From positions 1 through 64,000 of the IMG/VR virus record IMGVR_UViG_3300003690_000090: a DNA stretch of 64,000 nucleotides. One strand, given 5' to 3'. Shown here one piece after another: positions 24,363-31,644 of the stretch (position 1 is its first letter; every line of letters begins with the position of its first letter). Source of the stretch: a virus. The notes under the pieces are model-generated. The model saw nothing but the letters and a program-made list of their open reading frames with translations. It searched no databases and was not told the DNA's origin. Position numbers and translations under genes: made by a program.

Positions 24363-25380
24363 GGGTTCGCTCCAGTGGAAGCCTATAGACCTTGCGTGGC
24401 GCTAAGGTCTTGGCGATCGTGCTAGCGTATTCATCACCTTGTTCGTCTGGGTCACACCCGATGTAAATGGTTGCGTTGTCTGGCACGTTGAGAGAGGAGA
24501 GTGAGGAGAAGGATCCGGAGGCACCGGAGATAATAGCGAGGTTGGTATTGGCCTTTGTAACTTCCGAGCAAGCCATGAGAAGGTCTGTGATGCCTTCGCA
24601 GATCAAAAGGCCGTATAGATCCTTTGCTGGGTTGCCCTTCATCAACATCATCCCTTCGCGGTTGGCCATAAAAAGACCGCCGGCCTCGACGCCCATAGGC
24701 CACCTGGTCTTCGGGGCATCGTCTCGGTCAAAGACTGACCTGGCGTGAATGCTGGCAAAGGTGCCATCGATTTCGAACGCCGGAACGATGATCTTCCACT
24801 GGGAGCTCCATCGCTTGGGCCACCACTGTGGCCAGTGGTGTTGGTCTGGGTGTGGCAGCACCTTGGCCACACCCGACTTGATCAGCGATGGTATGTCGAG
24901 CTGTCTGCGTTCGAGAAACCGCAACACCGCTGCGTCTGCTCCTGAATCCGTGAGTGTCTCTATCTTCCTGCTTGCAGCCCAGAGAGCCAGAACCTCTTCC
25001 TGCTTGGGTCGCTGTCTCTCCCTGGGTTCGCGTCGTTTGGGTTGCGCCACCGGGGTACCGTTTGTGTGCTGCGCGATCCATCCGCGCTGGAGGTACCACT
25101 CTCTCACAGTCCGCTTCTTCTCTGCGGTCAGATTTCGGAGCCTGTCGCCCTCCAGCTTCATAGCCACCAGATCGACCCCATCACCGCCCGTACCGCAGGC
25201 GTGGCACTTCCATCCACGGTCATCCATGGCCACACCAACCGGTCCGCGCCGGTCATTACTTCCCCGAGTCTCGGCTCCACAATGCGGGCATGGGCTCAAA
25301 GATCTACCGCGCCCCGGGTTCAGGCCGACAGCAGTAGCTATGGTGCCAAGTGGCACCTCTTTTGCCGACTGAATCCACAT
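24355..25380 (-). CDS. DNA primase with CHC2 zinc finger and TOPRIM core (341 aa)
   Basis: The N-terminus carries a zinc finger, CPHC at 31-34 and CHAC at 59-62, typical of phage and bacterial primases. Near the C-terminus a TOPRIM domain shows LLICEGITDLL (catalytic Glu) and IYIGCDPDEQGDEY (DxD-type metal ligands). Such proteins make RNA primers for replication. Ribosome site CGGAG precedes ATG 25380. It is short compared with bacterial DnaG (no helicase-binding domain), which fits its pairing with the separate VapE-like helicase. Confidence 0.88.
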   Translation of the reverse strand: MWIQSAKEVPLGTIATAVGLNPGRGRSLSPCPHCGAETRGSNDRRGPVGVAMDDRGWKCHACGTGGDGVDLVAMKLEGDRLRNLTAEKKRTVREWYLQRGWIAQHTNGTPVAQPKRREPRERQRPKQEEVLALWAASRKIETLTDSGADAAVLRFLERRQLDIPSLIKSGVAKVLPHPDQHHWPQWWPKRWSSQWKIIVPAFEIDGTFASIHARSVFDRDDAPKTRWPMGVEAGGLFMANREGMMLMKGNPAKDLYGLLICEGITDLLMACSEVTKANTNLAIISGASGSFSSLSSLNVPDNATIYIGCDPDEQGDEYASTIAKTLAPRKVYRLPLERTLA

Positions 25381-25403
25381 GGTGTCTCCGTGGAAGATTC
25401 GCC

Positions 25404-25423
25404 GACTGACGCTATAGTCAGTC
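25404..25423. promoter_or_regulatory. Perfect inverted repeat upstream of the primase gene
   Basis: GACTGAC (25404-25410) and GTCAGTC (25417-25423) flank a 6-bp loop, and the second arm runs on into further GTCA units. It covers the stop codon of the HTH-like gene and lies 24 bp before the primase. It could be an operator or a weak hairpin; there is no U-run. Confidence 0.45.
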
Positions 25424-25702
25424 AGTCAGTTCCAGGGAGAAGTCGAGTTCGCCAGCGGGGTTGACAGTAAAGCTCATTTCGATGCCAACTTCCTTCTTGG
25501 CCCGTTTGGCGTACTTGATCATCGTGTCCAACAGTGGTGCTGGGCGGGTGCCTTGAATCATGTGCCAAAGCGCTGTGTGGCTCGTGCCAATGACCCTGGC
25601 GACAGGCCGGTACCCGCCACCCACTGCGTCGACCAGCGCTTGAAGTGCTGGGACTGTGTTGACTCGTTCTTTCGCTGCTACGTATTTGCTGCTGCCTGAC
25701 AT
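25418..25702 (-). CDS. Probable helix-turn-helix regulator (94 aa)
   Basis: AAGGA lies upstream of ATG 25702. The middle section (GYRPVARVIGTSHTALWHMI) has the spacing of a helix-turn-helix, with RVIGTSHTAL as turn and recognition helix. The protein is basic in the first half and ends acidic (FSLELTD). Its stop lies inside an inverted repeat in front of the primase gene, so autoregulation or control of the replication genes is possible. No close family is recognised. Confidence 0.55.
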   Translation of the reverse strand: MSGSSKYVAAKERVNTVPALQALVDAVGGGYRPVARVIGTSHTALWHMIQGTRPAPLLDTMIKYAKRAKKEVGIEMSFTVNPAGELDFSLELTD

Positions 25703-25705
25703 GAT

Positions 25706-26092
25706 CTATCCTTGAAACAGGTGGTAAACGGTTTTGCTTTCGGTGCTTTGCTCGGAGCGCTCTGCCATCAGGATCACTTCTCCGGCATCGTCGCCGTGGT
25801 AGTCGGTCACCATCTTTCGGATTGAGATCGTCTCTCCAAGATTGTAGGGTTCGTCGCTCTTGGGCAGCTCGATGACGATGTCATCGAATGCCAGGTCAAT
25901 CATCGGAACGATGTTCGTGTGAATGCCTCGGGTGCCCATGCATTCGTAAGACCCGATCCCATGGTCCTCAAAGCGGATTGGGCTTTCTGCGAGAACGCCG
26001 CAGAGCTTATCGTGAATCAGGTCACACACATCGAGTTCGTAGTTCTTGTCGTACTGAACAAGAAAGCGTCTTTGCGGATGTTTGCCGTCCAT
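25706..26092 (-). CDS. Unknown protein (128 aa)
   Basis: Two starts compete. ATG 26158 overlaps the upstream stop as ATGA and gives 150 residues. ATG 26092 has GAGG six bases upstream and lies just after a predicted promoter (26145-26117) with the conserved ACACAAACACGAGG leader, so I choose 26092. The product (start MDGKHPQRRF) has mixed alpha/beta sequence with DFL/VQYDKNYELDV and an IVIELPKSDEPYNL region; no family is recognised. Confidence 0.6.
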   Translation of the reverse strand: MDGKHPQRRFLVQYDKNYELDVCDLIHDKLCGVLAESPIRFEDHGIGSYECMGTRGIHTNIVPMIDLAFDDIVIELPKSDEPYNLGETISIRKMVTDYHGDDAGEVILMAERSEQSTESKTVYHLFQG

Positions 26093-26116
26093 TTTGTTCC
26101 TCGTGTTTGTGTAGTC

Positions 26117-26145
26117 AATGTAGGTAACCCCCTGCTGTCTGTCAA
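26117..26145 (-). promoter_or_regulatory. Promoter with accessory-type leader
   Basis: TTGACA (26145-26140) and TACATT (26122-26117) are 17 bp apart on the minus strand. The region also contains GGGGGTTAC and a downstream ACACAAACACGAGG leader, linking it to the promoter family of the 31.9-43 kb cassettes. Confidence 0.6.
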
Positions 26146-26154
26146 GGTAACAGC

Positions 26155-27147
26155 TCATTTCTCTGATCCGGTGTCGCACATCCCCCACCGCACGCATCCC
26201 TGGTGGCCTGTTGGGTCCGTGAAGAGCTCTACTTGGTCCATGCTCCCGCCTCGTGTCGTGCGTGCCCACTTGATCACTTTGTCGATGGGCCAGGTGTCTC
26301 CGGCCCTCTTGCCGGTCTTGGGGTCTGTGCGAGAGATCGGGTTCTGAAACCACGTCGGTGGCTGGTATCCAAGCGACTCAAAGGTCTCCCCCTTGGCGGC
26401 GTACCGCTTCTTCGCGGCCTCCATGATGACCTTCTCCAGCTCGCCCAGAAGCTCAATGCGTTCTGGTGCGTAGTCGCTCATCGCTCGCAGCTCTGACTTG
26501 CGGGCGAAAATGCATGGGTAGCACCCCACTCGGGTACTCCCTTGTTCCAGATAGAGCCGGCAAGGACGGACCCCGTGGCGGTGGTGGATGGCAATGACAT
26601 CCTTCTCGGACCAGTCGATCAGGGGTCGCCACACATCGCACTTGAACGTCCCGCTGTACTCCCACTCCAGCATCATCGAGCGAGCGGCGGACTCCTGGGC
26701 GCGGATGCCGACCACGTTGATGACCTGGCCCTCGCGCTCCAGCAGGTAGTCCCGAGCCGGATACACCTTGAGGTGCTGGGTACACCACCGCCTGACACGA
26801 GAGGGGAACATCCCCTTCTTGATGCACAGCCGGACCATCGAGGAGTATTCCACGCCGAGCAATCTCTCGAAGTGTTCTGCCACCGGAACCATTTCCTCTG
26901 GAATGTCGATCTTTGCCGACAACCTAGTGACGGGCCCAACCACTGCGGGCAGGTCGTTCTCTACGTATTGGTACAAATAGTCATGTTCCCAACCCGTATC
27001 GAAGAAGATGCGGTCGTAGTCGTCGGGGCCGTACCCAAGGTCCATCAGGTGCAGACAGCAGGCCGTGGAGTCCTTGCCGCCGGAGACGGACACTACCAGG
27101 CGGCGCCCATCCAGTTTTTCATCGAGCTCTTCGCGTGTCATCTGCAT
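26155..27147 (-). CDS. PAPS-reductase-like PP-loop ATPase (330 aa)
   Basis: The PP-loop SGGKDST (22-28) and the phrase FFDTGWEHDY are hallmarks of the phosphoadenosine-phosphosulfate-reductase/adenine-hydrolase fold. Later elements include a WCTQHLKVYPARDYL segment, VVGIRAQESAAR and a GCYPC Cys pair (about residue 209) that may bind zinc or iron. Phage members of this family occur beside DNA-modifying genes. Whether this one reduces sulfate, adenylates a base or takes part in DNA modification cannot be told. It overlaps the methyltransferase by 10 bp. ATG 27141, with AAGGGA upstream, is an alternative start. Confidence 0.8.
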   Translation of the reverse strand: MQMTREELDEKLDGRRLVVSVSGGKDSTACCLHLMDLGYGPDDYDRIFFDTGWEHDYLYQYVENDLPAVVGPVTRLSAKIDIPEEMVPVAEHFERLLGVEYSSMVRLCIKKGMFPSRVRRWCTQHLKVYPARDYLLEREGQVINVVGIRAQESAARSMMLEWEYSGTFKCDVWRPLIDWSEKDVIAIHHRHGVRPCRLYLEQGSTRVGCYPCIFARKSELRAMSDYAPERIELLGELEKVIMEAAKKRYAAKGETFESLGYQPPTWFQNPISRTDPKTGKRAGDTWPIDKVIKWARTTRGGSMDQVELFTDPTGHQGCVRWGMCDTGSEK

Positions 27148-27989
27148 TCCCTTACGTTTCGAAACAATGGCGCATCGCTGCGGATTCGTCTGCGAGATTC
27201 CTCTGCGTACTGCTGGTTGAGCTCAACGCCAAGAAAGTTTCTGCCCAGCCTGTTCGCTACTAATCCGGTTGTTCCGGCTCCAGCGAATGGGTCGAGTACC
27301 AGGTCTCCGATTGCACTCCCGGCCTTGATGCAGCGCTCGGCCAGGTCGGGAACCATCACAGCTACGTGACTGCCGGCGTACCTGGCCACCGGCAAAGACC
27401 ACACGTCCCTCGGTCGACGCCCCTCGAGTTCCCCGGCGTTGTATACGCGCCCGCTGTAGGTCTCGTTACCGCTTTGCTTGTGTCCGCCAAAGCCAGCTGA
27501 TATCGTCACGTCCGGATGCTTTAGTGGCTCGAGTACAGCCTGCATGTCGAAGTAGTAGTGCGGGTTCTTTGCCAGCAGGAAGACGTGCTCATGAGCTGGG
27601 GTGAATCGGTCGGTGACTCCCCCGCCTGCAGGAATGGTGTTGGTCTTGTGCCAGATGATTTCCGAGCGCAGCACCCAGCCTCGTTCTTGCAAAGCAAGGG
27701 CAACTCGCCACGGAACACCCATGAGTTGCTTGTCGACATAGCAGTCTCCAAGGTTCAGCCACAGCGTGCCGTCTTCTGCCAGCACATGCTTCACCTGGTC
27801 CATGCGTGCGCAAATGTTGAACACGTACTCTTCGAGAGTATGTTCCGACCCGAGCTCGTTCTCGGTCCCGTAGGAACGGAGATTCCAGTAGGGTGGGCTC
27901 GTGACGCAGCACCTGGCCACACCAGCCTTCTGGCGTTGAAGCTCGTCGAGACAGTCACCGTGTAGTACTACAGCCCAGGTGTCAGCCAT
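27138..27989 (-). CDS. Beta-class DNA methyltransferase, N4-cytosine or N6-adenine (283 aa)
   Basis: Motif IV SPPY is at 31-34 and precedes motif I DPFAGAGTT at 233-241, the order of beta-class amino-methyltransferases. SPPYW is more common in N4-cytosine enzymes but does not exclude adenine. A frame open to 28100 is not used, because ATG 27989 overlaps the QueC stop by 8 bp and gives a normal start (MADTWAVVLHGDC). No partner restriction gene is present, so it probably protects phage DNA. It is coupled to queC upstream and to the PP-loop gene downstream. The recognition site is unknown. Confidence 0.9.
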   Translation of the reverse strand: MADTWAVVLHGDCLDELQRQKAGVARCCVTSPPYWNLRSYGTENELGSEHTLEEYVFNICARMDQVKHVLAEDGTLWLNLGDCYVDKQLMGVPWRVALALQERGWVLRSEIIWHKTNTIPAGGGVTDRFTPAHEHVFLLAKNPHYYFDMQAVLEPLKHPDVTISAGFGGHKQSGNETYSGRVYNAGELEGRRPRDVWSLPVARYAGSHVAVMVPDLAERCIKAGSAIGDLVLDPFAGAGTTGLVANRLGRNFLGVELNQQYAEESRRRIRSDAPLFRNVRECR

Positions 27990-28584
27990 TGGATGCCCCA
28001 TTGATGGCATTGATGCGCAACACGCAGGAGTTACAGGTTCCGCATGGTTCGCCTGATTTTGCATTTGCAGAGTAGCAACTCCAAGTAGTTTCCAAATCAA
28101 TGCCCAGACCGATGGCTCGGGCGATCACCTCTGGCTTCCGAAGTTCTATTAGCGGGGCGACTATGCGAACGCCTGTGTCCTGCTCAACAAGCCTGCAGAT
28201 ATCAGAGACGAAGCCTGGCCTGCAGTCCGGGTAGTCCTCCCAGTCGTCTCTGGTCGGGCCATACCAAACCTCTTGAATGCCTTTGGCGGCGGCATAGTTG
28301 ACTGCCAGCGAAAGCATGATCAGGTTCCGGCCTGGGATCATCCTTGAACCAGGCTCGCCGGATGACGCCTTCATGGGCTCCATCCCGCGAATCGTTGGCA
28401 TCAATCGCAACATCTCGACATCGTGTTTGCGAGCCCATTCTGCTGCAACTCGAAACTCATCGGGTCCGGATGGTTGCATGTAGGAGAAGTGGAGCAGTGA
28501 ATGCAGCACTCCCCCCTGGTGCGCCATGGTTGCTAGGACGGTGGAATCCACTCCACCGCTGAACAGAACTGCGACTGACTTCAT
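27982..28584 (-). CDS. queC: QueC-like 7-cyano-7-deazaguanine (preQ0) synthase (200 aa)
   Basis: The PP-loop SGGVDS is at 9-14; later come GRNLIMLSLA, DDWEDYPDCRPGF and a zinc site with four cysteines (C-x10-C-x2-C-x2-C at the C-terminus, CYSA ... CGTCNSC). This is the QueC family, which converts carboxy-deazaguanine to preQ0 using ATP and ammonia. The ATG at 28584 overlaps the dpdA stop (ATGA), so it is translated after the transglycosylase. FolE, QueD and QueE are not in the window, so the substrate probably comes from the host or from phage genes outside it. Together with DpdA it implies deazaguanine in the phage DNA. Confidence 0.9.
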   Translation of the reverse strand: MKSVAVLFSGGVDSTVLATMAHQGGVLHSLLHFSYMQPSGPDEFRVAAEWARKHDVEMLRLMPTIRGMEPMKASSGEPGSRMIPGRNLIMLSLAVNYAAAKGIQEVWYGPTRDDWEDYPDCRPGFVSDICRLVEQDTGVRIVAPLIELRKPEVIARAIGLGIDLETTWSCYSANAKSGEPCGTCNSCVLRINAINGASNG

Positions 28585-29194
28585 ATGATTTCCCATAGGG
28601 GTAGTTGGTTTTTGGCATTGGTGAGTAGGGGAATGCTGACTGCAAACCTGCTTGCGCTTGTGCCATCAAACGAATCCGCACCAGCGAACTGGCATAGGCG
28701 TATTCTCCTGGCGGTGTTCACTCGCCCCACATGGAAATAAGCGCCGGTCTCCCGTGCCAGCTGCCCCCATTGCCGCATCGTATCCAACTTCCAGTCTGTT
28801 GTGCCGCCCAAGAAAATGCCGATTTCATCGCACAACAGGGAACGGATATCGCCTGGTGTCATGCCATCCTGAACGGCTATGAGTTGCCTGTGTCCCACGC
28901 CGCGCAGCCTGGGCAGCCACTCTTCTGAAAAGCGTAGCGACTCGTGCCCCCCCCAACGATGTCGGGCACGACGATGAACTCGGCGTTGTCGCCAAGAGAT
29001 TCGACGACGGCCTCAAAGGCCGGGACATCGAATGGAAGGCCTTTCTGGTAGGCGGTCCAAGCTCCATTGTCTATTGCGTATGGAAAGCCTTCATGTCGGT
29101 GCTTACCTGTGGCGGACACCAATATGTGCCATCCAGATTTGCGCAGGGCATCAAGGTTTCGACGTGTTCCTGTTCGGCTTGCATAGGGAATCAT
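28581..29194 (-). CDS. dpdA: DpdA-like DNA guanine transglycosylase, frame interrupted at a G8 tract
   Basis: Two frames together read as one phage DpdA. The first, from ATG 29194 (AGGA just upstream), has YASRTG at 4-9, DNGAW at 42-46 and PDIV at 77-80, then runs into eight Gs and ends at a stop in 28877-28879. The second, from the other side of the Gs, continues HESLRFSEEWLPRLRG, GHRQLIAVQDGM, FLGGTTDWK, HVGRVN and FDGTSASRF, all expected downstream. A -1 shift on the G8 tract (or one extra G) joins them into exactly 205 codons. The enzyme swaps guanine for preQ0 in DNA. The break may be programmed frameshifting, transcriptional slippage, a mutation or a sequencing error. A GTG at 29224 could add ten residues. 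Confidence 0.8.
28947..28954 (-). other. G8 slippery tract in dpdA
   Basis: On the coding strand the bases after GTT are eight Gs, giving a G-GGG-GGG slippery heptamer. A -1 shift at this point exactly restores the frame of the downstream DpdA half. Confidence 0.8.
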
Positions 29195-29216
29195 CGTCCT
29201 GGTTGCAGCCCAGGTG

Positions 29217-29396
29217 TCAGCCACGCGCTGCTACCTCGAGCATCGTGCGGATGCATCCCATACAGATCTTTGCGCGAACCTTTGGCCTGGCATCCCAGTT
29301 GTGAAACACGATGAGTTCATCGAACCGGCCTCGACAGATGAGGCATCTGCGCCTGTGGCTAAGTCCGTATGTGTTGTGTTCTGGGGCTTTTGGCAT
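29217..29396 (-). CDS. Small zinc-ribbon protein (59 aa)
   Basis: ATG 29396 has GAGG six bases upstream, and the TGA overlaps the dpdA leader. The translation has CLIC at about 19-22 and CMGC at about 45-48, a four-cysteine zinc ribbon, with FDELIVFHNWDAR between the pairs. The start lies close behind the tiny membrane gene. The tight, overlapping position in the operon and the CxxC pairs support it as a real gene. Probable nucleic-acid or protein-binding role; no named family. Confidence 0.7.
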   Translation of the reverse strand: MPKAPEHNTYGLSHRRRCLICRGRFDELIVFHNWDARPKVRAKICMGCIRTMLEVAARG

Positions 29397-29403
29397 CGTT
29401 GCC

Positions 29404-29472
29404 TCATGTCCAGGGGTCGATCAGCATCGTTACTGCGATCCAAAAGATGATTAGAATTATGACGGCCTTCAT
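29404..29472 (-). CDS. Tiny single-TM membrane peptide (22 aa)
   Basis: ATG 29472 overlaps the stop of the upstream gene as ATGA and has GGGGGAAG upstream. The product is essentially one transmembrane helix (KAVIILIIFWIAVTMLI) with a short DPWT tail. Peptides this small can modulate membrane complexes or exclude other phages. Existence is supported by the ribosome site and coupling; function is unknown. Confidence 0.5.
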   Translation of the reverse strand: MKAVIILIIFWIAVTMLIDPWT

Positions 29473-29867
29473 GCTTCCCCCACCGTTGATGCCCTGTCTG
29501 CCAGCGAGCGTTGGTAGTCGATGGCTTCCTCGGCTTCCCGTTCCCTCTCTACGCGGATCTCCTCCCGAAGCCTGGCGACCAGGTGGTCCTCCCACTCACA
29601 CCGGATGACGGACAACTGCTCGGTCACCCTGGGCTCACGGGGATCTCCGTGGTGCTCGAGGCAGTAGTGCAGGAAGTCCTCGGCCATTTCGTCTGGCTCC
29701 TCGGGAATCTCAATCCCGTGGTACTTCCGCCACAGTTCCTGGTAGGCATCGTTGTCACTGATCTCCCTGAACGCATCACGAATGCCTGGCCCGAATGCCA
29801 CGCAGTTCGTGTTGCAGTAGAACACCGCAATGCCTTTTCGCTTGTCGTATAGAATGTCAATCGCCAT
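29469..29867 (-). CDS. Unknown acidic protein (132 aa)
   Basis: GAGG lies eight bases ahead of ATG 29867, 3 bp after the helicase stop. The N-terminal part has a short beta-like section with a Cys pair (CNTNC, about 18-22), then an acidic helical region and a long charged helix (LVARLREEIRVEREREAEEA). No domain is recognised. It lies between the SF2 helicase and the DNA-modification genes. Confidence 0.65.
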   Translation of the reverse strand: MAIDILYDKRKGIAVFYCNTNCVAFGPGIRDAFREISDNDAYQELWRKYHGIEIPEEPDEMAEDFLHYCLEHHGDPREPRVTEQLSVIRCEWEDHLVARLREEIRVEREREAEEAIDYQRSLADRASTVGEA

Positions 29868-29870
29868 GTC

Positions 29871-31256
29871 TCAAACCTCGCATCCGAGCTCTCGGTAGAG
29901 CTTCATTCGTTTCTTGGAGAGCGCGAAGAACGCGCCAGATCTGTCAATGCAATCCACTACCAGTGGGGTCTGCTTGTTCTCGGCCACGCGCATGATGCGA
30001 CCGATGCGTTGCTGCACACGACCCATCGCCTTGGTTGGCGAGGTCAGCACCACGGTGTCCAGGCCGGGAAGGTCAAGCCCCTCGTCGGCAACCGTGGTGG
30101 CGAAGATGGCACGAAGTTCGCCGGAGTCAGCGGCCTCGAGCACGGCTGCCCGCTTCTTCTTTGACATCGTGCCGACCAGTGCCGCAGAGCTGTAGCCCAA
30201 CTCTGCCAGTACCTCGGCCATGTCAATGCAGTGCTGCACCCTGTCGGACAGCACGAGCACCTGGCGACCAGCATTCAACAGCTCACAGATCTTGTTGATG
30301 ATCTTGTCGTTGCGGTCCTCGTCCTTGCACATCTTGTTGATCAGCACAGGCCAGTCCACTCGTGTCTTCGGCGGTTCCCACCCGGTGAACAGTTGCTCGA
30401 CCCTGGGTGCCATGACTCGCCCTGCCGCTACCAGGTTCTTGGTGCTGATTTCCTTGAGCACGTCACCGAAGTGCCAGTACAGCAGGTCAGTCAGTCCGTC
30501 GTTGCGTTCCGGCGTTGCCGTCAGTCCCAGCCGGTAGGTCGCGGGGATGGCCATCAGCACACGAGAGAAGGTGTGCGCCGGCACATGGTGTGCCTCGTCG
30601 AGGATGCACAGCCCGAAGGCGTTCTCCTGGCTGGATGCCCAGCGGTACAGATCGTCCCAGCGTCTGCGAATCAAGCTCTGGATGGTGGCCACGACCACGC
30701 GTCCCGTGTCGTCGTTGTCCCCCCCGCCGATGACGGTAGCCTCAATGCCCAGTTGCTCGCGGCACCGGGCGACCCATTGCATGGCGAGGTCAAGGGTGTG
30801 TACCAGCACAAGCGCCCGAGTCGGCAGCGCAGCTATGGCACCGATACCGATGGTGGTCTTGCCCGCACCACAGGGTGCCACTACCAGGCCACTGCCTTTC
30901 TTCAGGAGCTCCTTCACGGCCTGCTGTTGGTAGTCACGAAGGGTGATGTGTTCGGCTATGTGTACGTCGTCGGCCTCACCGCACACCGTGTGTCTAATGA
31001 TGTTCAGGTCCAGGTCATCGTGGTTCACGGCTCTCGGAACCATCAGCCCACCGTACCAGGGATGCCACATCGGAAACTCCTGTGGTCCGTAGACCCAGCG
31101 TTCCGGCATGGGCACTCGCTTGCCCTGGCTGCGGAGTCGCATGGCTTGCTGCCACTCGGGACTCTCGAGCCTGTACTTGTCCTTGAGTTGGTTGAGGTAT
31201 GGCGAGTCAGGTGGCAGGTACAAGCCGCCGGCAAGCACTGCGCGTAGGTCGGTCAC
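29871..31256 (-). CDS. SF2 DEAD/DEAH-type helicase (461 aa)
   Basis: Walker A APCGAGKTT is at 128-136, DEAH at 220-223, TATPER at 246-251, and QRIGRIMR (motif VI) near the end, so all core SF2 motifs are present. The first 110 residues are family-specific; a short LRDYQQQAV segment just before motif I is the Q-motif region. Phage proteins of this type (UvsW/RadD-like) branch-migrate or unwind recombination intermediates and R-loops. It overlaps the coiled-coil gene upstream by 4 bp. Confidence 0.9.
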   Translation of the reverse strand: MTDLRAVLAGGLYLPPDSPYLNQLKDKYRLESPEWQQAMRLRSQGKRVPMPERWVYGPQEFPMWHPWYGGLMVPRAVNHDDLDLNIIRHTVCGEADDVHIAEHITLRDYQQQAVKELLKKGSGLVVAPCGAGKTTIGIGAIAALPTRALVLVHTLDLAMQWVARCREQLGIEATVIGGGDNDDTGRVVVATIQSLIRRRWDDLYRWASSQENAFGLCILDEAHHVPAHTFSRVLMAIPATYRLGLTATPERNDGLTDLLYWHFGDVLKEISTKNLVAAGRVMAPRVEQLFTGWEPPKTRVDWPVLINKMCKDEDRNDKIINKICELLNAGRQVLVLSDRVQHCIDMAEVLAELGYSSAALVGTMSKKKRAAVLEAADSGELRAIFATTVADEGLDLPGLDTVVLTSPTKAMGRVQQRIGRIMRVAENKQTPLVVDCIDRSGAFFALSKKRMKLYRELGCEV

Positions 31257-31492
31257 TTCGCACCCACTTCTGGTGTGAGTTCGTCGATACGCCTAAGCGC
31301 ATCCCGCAGCAAATCATCCTGTTGGTTGTCCTGCTTTGCGATGATTCCATTGAGCTCGTCGATCTGCTTGAGGGCCTGGGCCAACGCCTTTCCCTTGCGC
31401 CTATTCCAGGTGTTGAGGTGCTCGATCTTCTTCTGCATGTCGTTGTAGACAGCAACCGGGATGACGATGTCAGTGGGTTTGATTCCGCTCAT
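31253..31492 (-). CDS. Coiled-coil protein (79 aa)
   Basis: ATG 31492 overlaps the upstream small gene as ATGA, and the stop overlaps the helicase start. After a short N-terminal segment (SGIKPTDIVIPVAVY) the rest is a continuous amphipathic helix with heptad spacing and many K/D/E/Q residues, typical of a dimeric coiled coil. No catalytic motif. A partner role for the adjacent helicase is possible from context. Confidence 0.6.
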   Translation of the reverse strand: MSGIKPTDIVIPVAVYNDMQKKIEHLNTWNRRKGKALAQALKQIDELNGIIAKQDNQQDDLLRDALRRIDELTPEVGAK

Positions 31493-31644
31493 GAGGCACC
31501 GCCATCAGAGCCCGTGCCCAGTGCGATGGAGACCTGTGCCTTCAGGATCTCTTTGATGGCTTCCGCCTTGGCCCCGACCCGCAACGTCTTGGCGATGTCT
31601 CGGATCTTGCTCACGGTGTTGGTTTCCGCGCCAAGCACCCGCAT
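31489..31644 (-). CDS. Small unknown helical protein (51 aa)
   Basis: The start ATG at 31644 shares a base with the upstream TGA, and the stop overlaps the next ATG as ATGA. The product is helical and basic in the middle (VSKIRDIAKTLRVGAKAEAIK) with a Gly/Ser-rich end. Double overlap with both neighbours and normal codon use support a real gene. No family is recognised. Confidence 0.55.
   Translation of the reverse strand: MRVLGAETNTVSKIRDIAKTLRVGAKAEAIKEILKAQVSIALGTGSDGGAS

Noticed and set aside
28825-29067. Third reading frame across the G8 tract of dpdA
   Set aside because: Its residues do not match DpdA motifs; only the -1 frame restores the expected sequence.
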